The notes under the pieces: model-generated
What the model saw: only the letters and a program-made list of their open reading frames with translations
The model's database searches: none
What the model was told of the DNA's origin: nothing
Assembly: GCF_000812865.1 (NCBI RefSeq)
Contig: NZ_JSYL01000005.1
Coordinates: 62,001 to 126,000 of the forward strand
DNA from: Kaistella jeonii
Lineage (GTDB): Bacteria > Bacteroidota > Bacteroidia > Flavobacteriales > Weeksellaceae
Direction: 5' to 3'
Length of the DNA stretch: 64,000 bases
Program-made: the position numbers and the translations under genes
Part shown: one piece after another, positions 1 to 8,324 of the stretch
Position numbering within the stretch: position 1 is the first letter of the stretch
Layout of the letters: every line of letters begins with the position of its first letter

Positions 1-1
1 C

Positions 2-238
2 CAACGATTAAAAGATCTGGAAGCAGCTGCTTTAAGTTTCGACGGAGTTTCCAGCGCTTACGCAATTCAGGCAGGAAGAGAACTTCGGGTAATGGTTGAA
101 AGTGGAAAAGTAAGCGATGACAAATCTGCGCAACTTTCTTATGATATTTCAGAAAAAATTCAGAATGAATTAACGTATCCAGGACAAGTTCGGGTTACGG
201 TAATTCGCGAGACGAGATCTGTGAATATTGCGAGATAA
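2..238 (+). CDS. rny: Ribonuclease Y, C-terminal fragment (5' end outside window)
   Basis: The first 78 complete codons of the window are open and end at TAA 236-238. The peptide ([20 protein letters not shown], then [14 protein letters not shown] and [14 protein letters not shown]) matches the C-terminal tail of ribonuclease Y, the membrane-anchored KH/HD-domain endoribonuclease that starts turnover of many mRNAs. The KH and catalytic HD domains lie upstream of the window and cannot be inspected. A strong terminator follows 20 bases after the stop. The family assignment rests on remembered conservation of this tail. Confidence 0.85.
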   Translation, partial: QRLKDLEAAALSFDGVSSAYAIQAGRELRVMVESGKVSDDKSAQLSYDISEKIQNELTYPGQVRVTVIRETRSVNIAR

Positions 239-257
239 AAATTGCAAATAATTAATA

Positions 258-293
258 AAAAAAACTCCTTTCAATGATGAAAGGAGTTTTTTT
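258..293 (+). terminator. Rho-independent terminator after rny
   Basis: The arms AAAAACTCCTTTCA and TGAAAGGAGTTTTT flank a loop of about four bases, and a T run follows. The sequence is almost symmetric, with an A run on the 5' side, so it can also end leftward transcripts. Confidence 0.85.
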
Positions 294-397
294 GTGGGAA
301 AAGGAATCTGTTTGAATTCTTATTTTTCTGAATTAGGTATTTTAACGAAAGAGGTTTTTTAGCAAATTTTGTTTTTGCGAGTTTTTTTCAGGAAACT

Positions 398-922
398 TTA
401 ATTATTCAAATTTAGTTTCATCATAATGTCCGTTTGCTCATCATCTCCAACTTTAAAAATATGCTGGTCGAACTCTACAAAACCATTTTTAGTGTAAAAC
501 CTGATCGCTCGTGGATTTTCCTCCCAAACTCCTAACCAAATGTAATCAGCCTTTTTTTCTTTCGCAATTTCGATGGCTTTGTTATAAAGTAATTGCCCGA
601 CATTCTTCCCCAGAAACTCCTGAATCACATAAATCCGTTCTATTTCTATAGCTTTGTCGTCTTGCAATTCAGTCTGTGATGGGCCAAAATTCAATTTCAA
701 ATAGCCGATCACCATTTCATCAAGAGTCGCAAAATAAAATTCGCTGTTCGTATCATGAAGTTCGGAAGTCAGCTTATCTGTGGAAAAAGCTTCGTCCAAA
801 AATATCTTCATATTCTCTTCTGTGTTTCCGCTTGAAAATGTTTCATAGAAAGTCTTTCTGCTGATTTTTCGCAGTTGCTCAAGGTCGACAAGCGTGACTT
901 TTTTAAGATCTACTTTTTCCAT
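398..922 (-). CDS. GNAT family N-acetyltransferase
   Basis: This 174-residue protein has the length and layout of a single-domain GNAT acetyltransferase, which moves an acetyl group from acetyl-CoA to an amine. The acetyl-CoA binding motif A is visible around residues 95-115 (IERIYVIQEFLGKNVGQLLY, with the Q/R-x-x-G-x-G/A pyrophosphate loop as FLGKNVG). The typical C-terminal part LGVWEENPRAIRFYTKNGF follows. The early segment LRKISRKTFYETFSSGNTEE resembles GNATs of the YkkB/PaiA-like type. The substrate cannot be told. It lies 33 bases downstream of the giant surface protein on the same strand and may be read through from it, but no functional link is evident. Confidence 0.85.
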   Translation of the reverse strand: MEKVDLKKVTLVDLEQLRKISRKTFYETFSSGNTEENMKIFLDEAFSTDKLTSELHDTNSEFYFATLDEMVIGYLKLNFGPSQTELQDDKAIEIERIYVIQEFLGKNVGQLLYNKAIEIAKEKKADYIWLGVWEENPRAIRFYTKNGFVEFDQHIFKVGDDEQTDIMMKLNLNN

Positions 923-955
923 TTTCGCTTTATTTGAATTTTCTCAATCTTATTC

Positions 956-3900
956 TTAATTGCGATTTTTGATCATTACATAACCAGATAAAATTCTGCC
1001 ATCGGAAACCACGATATGGTACCAGTAATTTCCTGTAGGTAGTTTTCTGCTGAGATATTCGCCATTCCAGGAGAAAGGTCCGTTCACACTTTTATCTAAA
1101 ACGATGGTTCCAAAACGGTCGATCACTCTTATTTTAGAGCCGGGATATTTTTCAATTCCTTCAATCTTCCATTCGTCATTAATACCGTCGCTGTTGGGTG
1201 TGAATATATTGACGATCTTAAAAAGAATAAAATCTTTTTCTGCAATCGCGCAGGGTTGTGAACCACTTCTGACAAAAGCAGTATGGTTTCCATTCTCCAC
1301 ATTGTAGAATGTCGGTGATGATTGCCACTGCGATCCGTCGATCGAATATTCAAGCACTCCGATTCCCGTTGCAATGATTCGCACCGTGCTGTTTTCTATT
1401 TGAATTTCGGTGATCACTGGTAGATCCACTTTCTTTACTACGACTGATTTAACGGTATTACAGCCTGAAATATTCGTAACGGTGATCTGATACGTTCCGC
1501 TTTGATTTACACTAATGATCTGTTGATTACTGAAAGGATTTCCGTTAAACGTCCAGGAATAAGATTTGATTCCGGCGTGAGTTCCTGCGTCTAACTGTAC
1601 AGAATCATTTGGACAAAACTCTGCTGTTGAGGGCACATTAACAACCGGTGAAGCATTCAGTTGAAGCGTCAATTTTACTTTTGCCTTACAACCTGAATTT
1701 GAACTTATCTCTACAAAAAATGTATTTGGTCCCGTTTGTAAAGTATGATTGGTTGCATCTGAAATGAGTTGGTTATTCTGGTCAAAATAGACGTAAGAAT
1801 AATTGGTGGAGTTCGCAACCAGATCAGTTTCATAATGCATTAAATTTAATTTCTTAGTTCCATTTTCATCTGAACATAAAGAAGGTGCGGCGAAATCATT
1901 TGCGGGAATATTTGTTGTTACTAAGATTACTGCAACAGGCAATCGCTGAACACTTTCGCAACCTTGAACAGTTTGAGTTGCATAATAAGTGATGCCGTTC
2001 TGAAGCACCGTATTGTTTGGAAGCGCACTAGAACCGGAATTATTACTGTACCATTTTATCTGACTTCCTACAACGACGAGGTTTGAAACAGCGGCGTTTT
2101 GACTGATACAGAAAGTTTGCGGAGAGTTACCGGTCGGTGGAGGAGTAGTGATGATGTTAACTGTAACCGGAGTTCGCTCACTCTCGCAACCATTAATAGT
2201 TTGAGTCACGAAATAAGTAGTTCCGTTAACCAAATAAGTTGTTGCCGGAATTGCAGTTCCACCAACTGGTGAATTGTACCACAAAATATTGGTTCCTGTT
2301 GCCAAAATATTAGTGATGGTCGCATTTTGCTGTATACAGAAATCCTGAATATTATTGACTAAAGGTTTTGGTGTTGGATTGATAAAAGTATTTACGACTA
2401 CTGAAGCAGCGATCGACTCACAACCCAGCGTATTTTTAATTTTCGCAAGGTAAGTTTTCGGCAATAAACCAGTGAAAGTATTTGAGTTTTGCCAGGTCAA
2501 TCCATTATCAATACTGTACTGTGAAGCACTTTCATTAATGGTAATATTTGCAGACTGATGCGAACAGTCAATTTGCTGCACAGTCGCAGTAGGAATTTTC
2601 GGCGTATTTGCAGGAACATTGATTGTCACTGATACTGAACCAGATTCGCAACCCGCGCTGTTCTTCACTTTCAATTGATAAGTTCCCGGAGCAAGTTGCC
2701 CCGATGTCGAATTAAATGAATAAGTAAGTCCATTGTCAAAACTGTATTGATATTCCGTAGAAGTAATGGTAATATTTCCAAATGGGTTTACACATGAAGC
2801 AGGTTGAATAACAGCAACCACAGGAAGTAGCGGCGCATTTGGCGGTACATCAACCGTTGCAATTGTTGCAGGAGACGAACAACCATTTATCGATAATTTA
2901 ATTCGGATATTATACGTTCCGGGAGATAAATTTGAAGACGCAGAAGTGATCCAGGTTGCACCATCATCAAAACTATAAAAAGCCGCAGCGGAAATTACAG
3001 CTACATTTCCCGAAGAAGCAGTACATCCGGAAGGTTGCGTTATAGAAATCTGTGGAGCACCTGGTGTGATTGGCTGCACATCTACGGTCGCAATTCCTGC
3101 AAGTGAGGTACATCCTGCGCTGTCTTTGATCATTAAGTTATACGTTCCAGGTCCCAGATTCGATTTCATACTTGTCAGAACGTAGGTAATTCCATTATCG
3201 AAACTATATTCCGCAGCTGAAGTTGTGATCTGTATGGAACCCAAAGCATTAGTACAATTCGGCTGCACAATAGAAAATGCCGGAGCAGGCAATGGAGCCG
3301 GAGTAGTAACTGTTGCAACAATTGCATCTGAAATACAACCTGCGGCATTTTTAATTTTAATTTTATAAGTTCCGGGAATTAATCCGCTTTTGGTATCTGC
3401 ATAAACGAAGGTCAATCCGTCATCGAAACTGTAGGTCGCTGCACTTGTTGTTACCGTAATCGATCCTGTAGAAACGCTACAGGTTGGTTGTACGATCGAA
3501 ACTGAAGGAGCTGCGATATTAATTCCCGAATTTAAAGTGACCGCAACCGACGCAGATTCACAACTTGCGCTATTCGTTTTAATTCTTACAATATAAGTTC
3601 CTGCTCCAATATTTTTTTTCACTGGATTTGTTGTCCAGGTCGCGCCGTCATTGAATGTATAACTCGCTGCAGAAGTAGTGATGGTAATGCTTCCGTCGGT
3701 CGCGTCACATGCAGTTGGTTGTTTTATAGTGACCAGAGGTGTTGCAGGAATTGCTGGTGCTGCGTAAATATAGGCGTAAGCGCTTTGTGAAATACAACCG
3801 AATGAATTCTTAATCAAAATGTTGTAGTTGCCAGAATTCACGTTATTTTTTACTGGATTTGTCGTCCATGTTGTGCCATTATCAAAACTGTAAAGATCTG

Positions 3901-6900
3901 CAATCGTATTGATGAAAATGCTTCCTTTCGGACTTGTACATGTTGGTTGAATAGTAGTTACACTCGGTTGATTCAGATAAAATTTGCTTATGGACGCCGA
4001 AGTTCCCTGCGAAATACAGCCCGCAGCATTTTTAATTAAGACCGTAAAATATCCGGGTGTCGGATTGAGCAGAACCGGATTTGTACTCCAGGTAGCGCCA
4101 TTGTCAAATGAATATTGGGCGGCTTGTGAAACAACGGTAATGCTTCCATAATTTCCACAGGTTGGCTGAATTACTTTTATTAAAGGACGCGGTAAATAAA
4201 AGGTGTTGATATAAATACTCATATCATAAGGATTGGAAGTACATCCCTGCGCATTTTTAACGACGATCCTGAATGAACCTGATGTTAGGTTGGTCAATTC
4301 ATTAACGGCACTCCATGTTTGCCCACCATCAAAACTATAAGAAGTAGCCGGTGTTGTGATTTTAATGCTTCCTTTATTAGCACAAGTTGGCTGAATGATC
4401 ATAACATTGGGTTGTGGTAGATAGAATTTAGTTAAACCCACAGAAACGCCATAGGAGTTAGATTTACATCCCTGCGCATTTTGAACCATGAGATTGTAGT
4501 ATCCATCCGCAAGATTGGTAAAATTAGGTGACGAACTCCAGGTTTGTCCGCCATTTATACTATACTGAGTCGCAGATGTTGTGATTGAAATCGTTCCACC
4601 AACTCCGCAACTTGGCTGTGTAACGGTATAAGTAGGATTTGGAAGTAAAAATGCTACAATATTTACAGAAGTTGTATTAGAAGTACAGGTACCAGATTTC
4701 ACCATAACACTGTAATATCCCGGCGAAACATTATTCAAAATTGGCGAGGTTGTCCAGGTATAACCACCATCAAAACTATAGGAAGTTGCCACGCTTGTCA
4801 CTGTTATGGTTCCTTTTGTGCCGCAGACTGGTTGGACGATATTCACTGTGGGACTGGCGAGATTCGTCGTATTCATGTAAACAGAAATGCTGTTCGATTT
4901 ACAGTTCGCATTATTTTTTACGACGAGGTAATAACTTCCCGCCGGTAGATTATCAAAGACTGGATTTGTGGACCACGTGTATCCTCCATCAATACTGTAT
5001 CCATCTGCAGCAGAAGTGAAAGTAATATTCCCAATATTCCCACAACTTGGATTGACCGCAGTGTACGTAGGATCATCAAGGTAGATCTGATTGAAATAGA
5101 CGTAATTGGCTTCAGATACGCAATTCTGACTGTTTTTGATCATCACATTGTAACTAGAACTTGCCAGATTGGTAAAAACATTTGTGGTATACCAGTTTAC
5201 ACCGCCATTAATACTGTAAAAACTAGCAGCTGTATTAATGGTGATCGTGCCTTTTGTACTACAGGTAGGTTGAGTGATAGTTACTGATGGAAGGGGAAGT
5301 TTTGTTTCAGACAGATAAATACTTTGCGCATTCGAGGTGCAGCCTAAAGCGTTTTTGATCATGATCTGATAACTGCCGGCAGGTAGACTTTTGGTATTCG
5401 TGGTTACCCAAGTTGCGCCATTATCAAAACTGTAAAAATCTGAGACCGTGTTAATGGTGATGCTGCCATTATTTCCGCAGGTCGGCTGAACGATCGAAGT
5501 GAAAGGATAATCAAGCTTCGGTGGATATAAATAAACCGCTGTAGACAACGATTGACAACCCGCTGCATTTTTCAATTTGATACCATAAGTCCCGGCAGAC
5601 AAATCCTTCGTATTACTTGTTGTCCAGGTGGCACCGTTATCGAAACTGTAGAAATCAGCTTCTGTTTTGATATAGATCGTACCCGTTTCGCCACAGGTTG
5701 GCTGTATGACTTCATAATCAGGAGAGGTGTTCTGAAAAGGTTGTATATAAATACTCTGAAAGTAAGACGTACATCCTAAGTTATTTTTAATCCCGACCGA
5801 AAAGTTACCTGATAAAACATTCGATAGGACGTTTGTAGTAACCCAGGTTTGGCCGCCATTGAAAGTATAAAAATCTGAGGGCGTATTGATCGTAATGCTT
5901 CCCGGAACCGTACAAGCAGGACTTTTCACCGTAAAATCAGGATTTCCTAATGTTGTACTCGATATTAAAATTACTGCTGGGTTTGAAATACATCCTGCAA
6001 TATCTTTGGTTCGTATGGTGTAAGTTCCTGGCTGTAAAAGATCAAAAGTGGAATTTGTAACCCAGGTTATTCCATTGTCGAAACTGTAAAAAGCCGAATT
6101 GGTGATAATGGTAATGCTTCCCGTATCTCCACAGAATTTCGGTTGTGTCGCATTATAATTTGGATAAGCAGTTAGAGCAGGGACAATGGTAACCGACTGA
6201 GCGTAAGAAGTACATCCTTTCGCAGTTTTGATCAATACCTCATAGTTTCCGGGATAAAGTCCGGTTTTTATAGGATTAGTCACCCAAGTTACGCCATTAT
6301 TAAAACTATATTCAGACGCAGGAGAAATTACTTTAATGGTACCTGTAGAAACAAAACAAGAAGGCTGCGTGATTTCCAAAGTCGGCGTCACCGCAGTCTG
6401 ACTTGGTTCAATGGAGACCGTTGCAAGGCTGGAACATCCAAAACTATCGGTAACTGTAACCGTATAGATTCCAATATTTGTTACCGTAATTATTTGCGTA
6501 GTTTCTCCCGTGCTCCATAAATAAGTGGCTCCTGAAGAAGCTTTCAGATCGGTACTTCCGGAACATACATTTAATATTCCTGAAATGTTCGCCGTGGGGT
6601 TTTTTACTTCTACATTAACCGGAATGATCTTATAACAACCTGCATCTCTCCAAACTCGGATATAAACTACAGCAGACGCGGAATTATAACTCGTGAAATT
6701 AGAGATCGGATTGGTATTATTAAAGGCGCTGTTATAATCTTTGAAATAAGTAAAAGTAAGGCCTGAAACCGAACTCACTATTTGCGCATCAAAACTGGTC
6801 AGATTAAAATCTTCGAAACCATCATGGTTCGTATCACATTTTGAAATTTTTGCAGTATTCACATTCAAAGTACAGCCTGAATAACAGTTTAGAAAACTGA

Positions 6901-8167
6901 TATCCCAACCATCGTTCGCATCAGGATCGTTGGCTGAAGCAAATATCGAAGTATTGCCGCTGCTTCCACAACCTCCGCCGGTTCCTGCTGCAACATCAAA
7001 ATCTGCGGTGACACCCACATTATAATTTCCGCTCAAAATATCCGGGAAGTTCTGCGCTAAAAGTGAAAAACAAAATTTATTATTCACGGTATCCAGAGAG
7101 GAAGGAGTCGTCGTGGTATAAACAACATTTCCGGTTGCGCCGTATACTTTTAAGGTCAATTTTTTTAAAGTAGCTGTAATCCCTCCAGAATTTGGTAAGG
7201 TATAATTTCCGCAAACACTGATCGGAAGAGTAGGACAAACCGCATACAAAGGATCCAAAGTAACTGATCCTACAAAACTCTCATTAGAGTGCAGAACACA
7301 GATGTCATCGACATATGCATAACCAAAATGTCCGCCCAAACCGCATCGCGACGCCATGAACTCTACCGTAAATTCTTCATTATTCGGAATTGAAGAAATA
7401 TCCAAAATTCCCGATTGCCAGTTGGCGGTGTATAGAGTTACATAACCGTAACCACCTTGCGGAACTTTGGTGAAAATACAGTTTTTCTCATCACCAACTA
7501 AACAGAATTCGCTTACAACCTGATTATTTTTATTAAGGATCCTTGCTTTGAAAAAGGGTTGATTATCAGTGTGACTTGAATCATAAACAGATTGTAGTAC
7601 GGCTTTGTAGTTGAATTTTAAGAAGTTTTCGTTATTGGTTTTAAATCTTTTTCCCTGCGCTATAGATCCGTAAGTGCTTGAGTTTTCAAAATTTAATTTT
7701 AATGCATACTGGTCAAATGCTTTGATGTCGCCCATGAATCGATCGATCAGATTCGCCGGAACCGAAGTCGCCATCACCGATGTATTCGTGGGACTGTATT
7801 GTGGAATTGAAGTGTCGCCTGTATTCGAAATCGATTTACACTGCGTTGGTCCAGGCGGATCACCGATATTATAAAGGAAATTTTTAATATAATTAGAACC
7901 ACTTATACTTTCAACTTGCTCAAAACCACCATTCGTACACATTTCTACAGCAGTTTGTGTGGCTTTGTGCATGCCGTGCTTTTCCAGTTCAATTTTGCGG
8001 TTTCTTTCTTGTGTGAATTTTATTTTCTCGCTGTTGCTGGTAATTATTTTTCCTGACGCATTTTCAAACATGCCATTTCGCAGATAATTTGCAGTATCGG
8101 AAGGCTTCGTTTGGGAGTAAATATTTTGAAAAAAGAAGAGTAAAAGTAAAAGGTAGAATTTCTGCAT
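956..8167 (-). CDS. Giant T9SS type B surface protein with 18 SprB-like repeats
   Basis: This 2403-residue protein begins with a signal peptide (MQKFYLLLLLFFFQNIYS, cut before Q). Residues about 75-290 form a jelly-roll-like N-terminal domain. A PKD/Ig-like module (WSTGETT) comes next, followed by 18 repeats of about 74 residues (about 598-1937). Then come two Ig-like modules (FCIQQNA..ILWYNS and FCISQNA..IKWYSN), PKD-like modules, one degenerate repeat and a type B sorting domain starting at NIFTPNSDGINDEW, with PTGNYWYHIV near the end. Such CHU_C domains direct export through the gliding-motility type IX system. The repeat core (QPTC..GSITI..YSFDNG.TW..GTY...IKNA.GC) resembles the SprB repeat of flavobacterial gliding adhesins and has two cysteines that could pair. 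The likely role is a cell-surface adhesin; binding partner unknown. Confidence 0.88.
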   Translation of the reverse strand: MQKFYLLLLLFFFQNIYSQTKPSDTANYLRNGMFENASGKIITSNSEKIKFTQERNRKIELEKHGMHKATQTAVEMCTNGGFEQVESISGSNYIKNFLYNIGDPPGPTQCKSISNTGDTSIPQYSPTNTSVMATSVPANLIDRFMGDIKAFDQYALKLNFENSSTYGSIAQGKRFKTNNENFLKFNYKAVLQSVYDSSHTDNQPFFKARILNKNNQVVSEFCLVGDEKNCIFTKVPQGGYGYVTLYTANWQSGILDISSIPNNEEFTVEFMASRCGLGGHFGYAYVDDICVLHSNESFVGSVTLDPLYAVCPTLPISVCGNYTLPNSGGITATLKKLTLKVYGATGNVVYTTTTPSSLDTVNNKFCFSLLAQNFPDILSGNYNVGVTADFDVAAGTGGGCGSSGNTSIFASANDPDANDGWDISFLNCYSGCTLNVNTAKISKCDTNHDGFEDFNLTSFDAQIVSSVSGLTFTYFKDYNSAFNNTNPISNFTSYNSASAVVYIRVWRDAGCYKIIPVNVEVKNPTANISGILNVCSGSTDLKASSGATYLWSTGETTQIITVTNIGIYTVTVTDSFGCSSLATVSIEPSQTAVTPTLEITQPSCFVSTGTIKVISPASEYSFNNGVTWVTNPIKTGLYPGNYEVLIKTAKGCTSYAQSVTIVPALTAYPNYNATQPKFCGDTGSITIITNSAFYSFDNGITWVTNSTFDLLQPGTYTIRTKDIAGCISNPAVILISSTTLGNPDFTVKSPACTVPGSITINTPSDFYTFNGGQTWVTTNVLSNVLSGNFSVGIKNNLGCTSYFQSIYIQPFQNTSPDYEVIQPTCGETGTIYIKTEADFYSFDNGATWTTSNTKDLSAGTYGIKLKNAAGCQSLSTAVYLYPPKLDYPFTSIVQPTCGNNGSITINTVSDFYSFDNGATWVTTNTKSLPAGSYQIMIKNALGCTSNAQSIYLSETKLPLPSVTITQPTCSTKGTITINTAASFYSINGGVNWYTTNVFTNLASSSYNVMIKNSQNCVSEANYVYFNQIYLDDPTYTAVNPSCGNIGNITFTSAADGYSIDGGYTWSTNPVFDNLPAGSYYLVVKNNANCKSNSISVYMNTTNLASPTVNIVQPVCGTKGTITVTSVATSYSFDGGYTWTTSPILNNVSPGYYSVMVKSGTCTSNTTSVNIVAFLLPNPTYTVTQPSCGVGGTISITTSATQYSINGGQTWSSSPNFTNLADGYYNLMVQNAQGCKSNSYGVSVGLTKFYLPQPNVMIIQPTCANKGSIKITTPATSYSFDGGQTWSAVNELTNLTSGSFRIVVKNAQGCTSNPYDMSIYINTFYLPRPLIKVIQPTCGNYGSITVVSQAAQYSFDNGATWSTNPVLLNPTPGYFTVLIKNAAGCISQGTSASISKFYLNQPSVTTIQPTCTSPKGSIFINTIADLYSFDNGTTWTTNPVKNNVNSGNYNILIKNSFGCISQSAYAYIYAAPAIPATPLVTIKQPTACDATDGSITITTSAASYTFNDGATWTTNPVKKNIGAGTYIVRIKTNSASCESASVAVTLNSGINIAAPSVSIVQPTCSVSTGSITVTTSAATYSFDDGLTFVYADTKSGLIPGTYKIKIKNAAGCISDAIVATVTTPAPLPAPAFSIVQPNCTNALGSIQITTSAAEYSFDNGITYVLTSMKSNLGPGTYNLMIKDSAGCTSLAGIATVDVQPITPGAPQISITQPSGCTASSGNVAVISAAAFYSFDDGATWITSASSNLSPGTYNIRIKLSINGCSSPATIATVDVPPNAPLLPVVAVIQPASCVNPFGNITITSTEYQYSFDNGLTYSFNSTSGQLAPGTYQLKVKNSAGCESGSVSVTINVPANTPKIPTATVQQIDCSHQSANITINESASQYSIDNGLTWQNSNTFTGLLPKTYLAKIKNTLGCESIAASVVVNTFINPTPKPLVNNIQDFCIQQNATITNILATGTNILWYNSPVGGTAIPATTYLVNGTTYFVTQTINGCESERTPVTVNIITTPPPTGNSPQTFCISQNAAVSNLVVVGSQIKWYSNNSGSSALPNNTVLQNGITYYATQTVQGCESVQRLPVAVILVTTNIPANDFAAPSLCSDENGTKKLNLMHYETDLVANSTNYSYVYFDQNNQLISDATNHTLQTGPNTFFVEISSNSGCKAKVKLTLQLNASPVVNVPSTAEFCPNDSVQLDAGTHAGIKSYSWTFNGNPFSNQQIISVNQSGTYQITVTNISGCNTVKSVVVKKVDLPVITEIQIENSTVRIIATGIGVLEYSIDGSQWQSSPTFYNVENGNHTAFVRSGSQPCAIAEKDFILFKIVNIFTPNSDGINDEWKIEGIEKYPGSKIRVIDRFGTIVLDKSVNGPFSWNGEYLSRKLPTGNYWYHIVVSDGRILSGYVMIKNRN
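2357..6376 (-). repeat. Array of 18 protein-coding repeats (~223 bp each) inside the surface protein
   Basis: By reading the translation I counted 18 units, each opening with QPxC or a variant and closing with GCxS plus a short linker. The mean length is about 74 codons. The units differ clearly in sequence (cores FNNGVTW, FNGGQTW, INGGVNW, FDDGLTF), so this is an old, diverged array rather than a recent DNA duplication. The last five or six units carry Pro/Ala-rich linkers, while units 5-11 carry YLP/YLD-type linkers, suggesting sub-families and block-wise expansion. Confidence 0.85.
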
Positions 8168-8324
8168 TAATTATATTTTATGTAAAAGCGGATGTGTTAA
8201 AAGTATCTTAAAATTTTCTTAAAAAAAACTTAACAAATATAAATAAAAAACTGCAATTATATTCTTAAAAAGATCAGGAGTGCGACCACATTTTCAGTAC
8301 CTTTATTTTACGAAACAATAGTCT

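Noticed and set aside
4741-5019. Forward-strand frames of 60-90 codons inside the giant surface gene (also 1104-1307, 5552-5779, 7674-7874).
   Set aside because: They are antisense shadows of a gene with a clear signal peptide, repeats and sorting domain; their residues are unlike real proteins.
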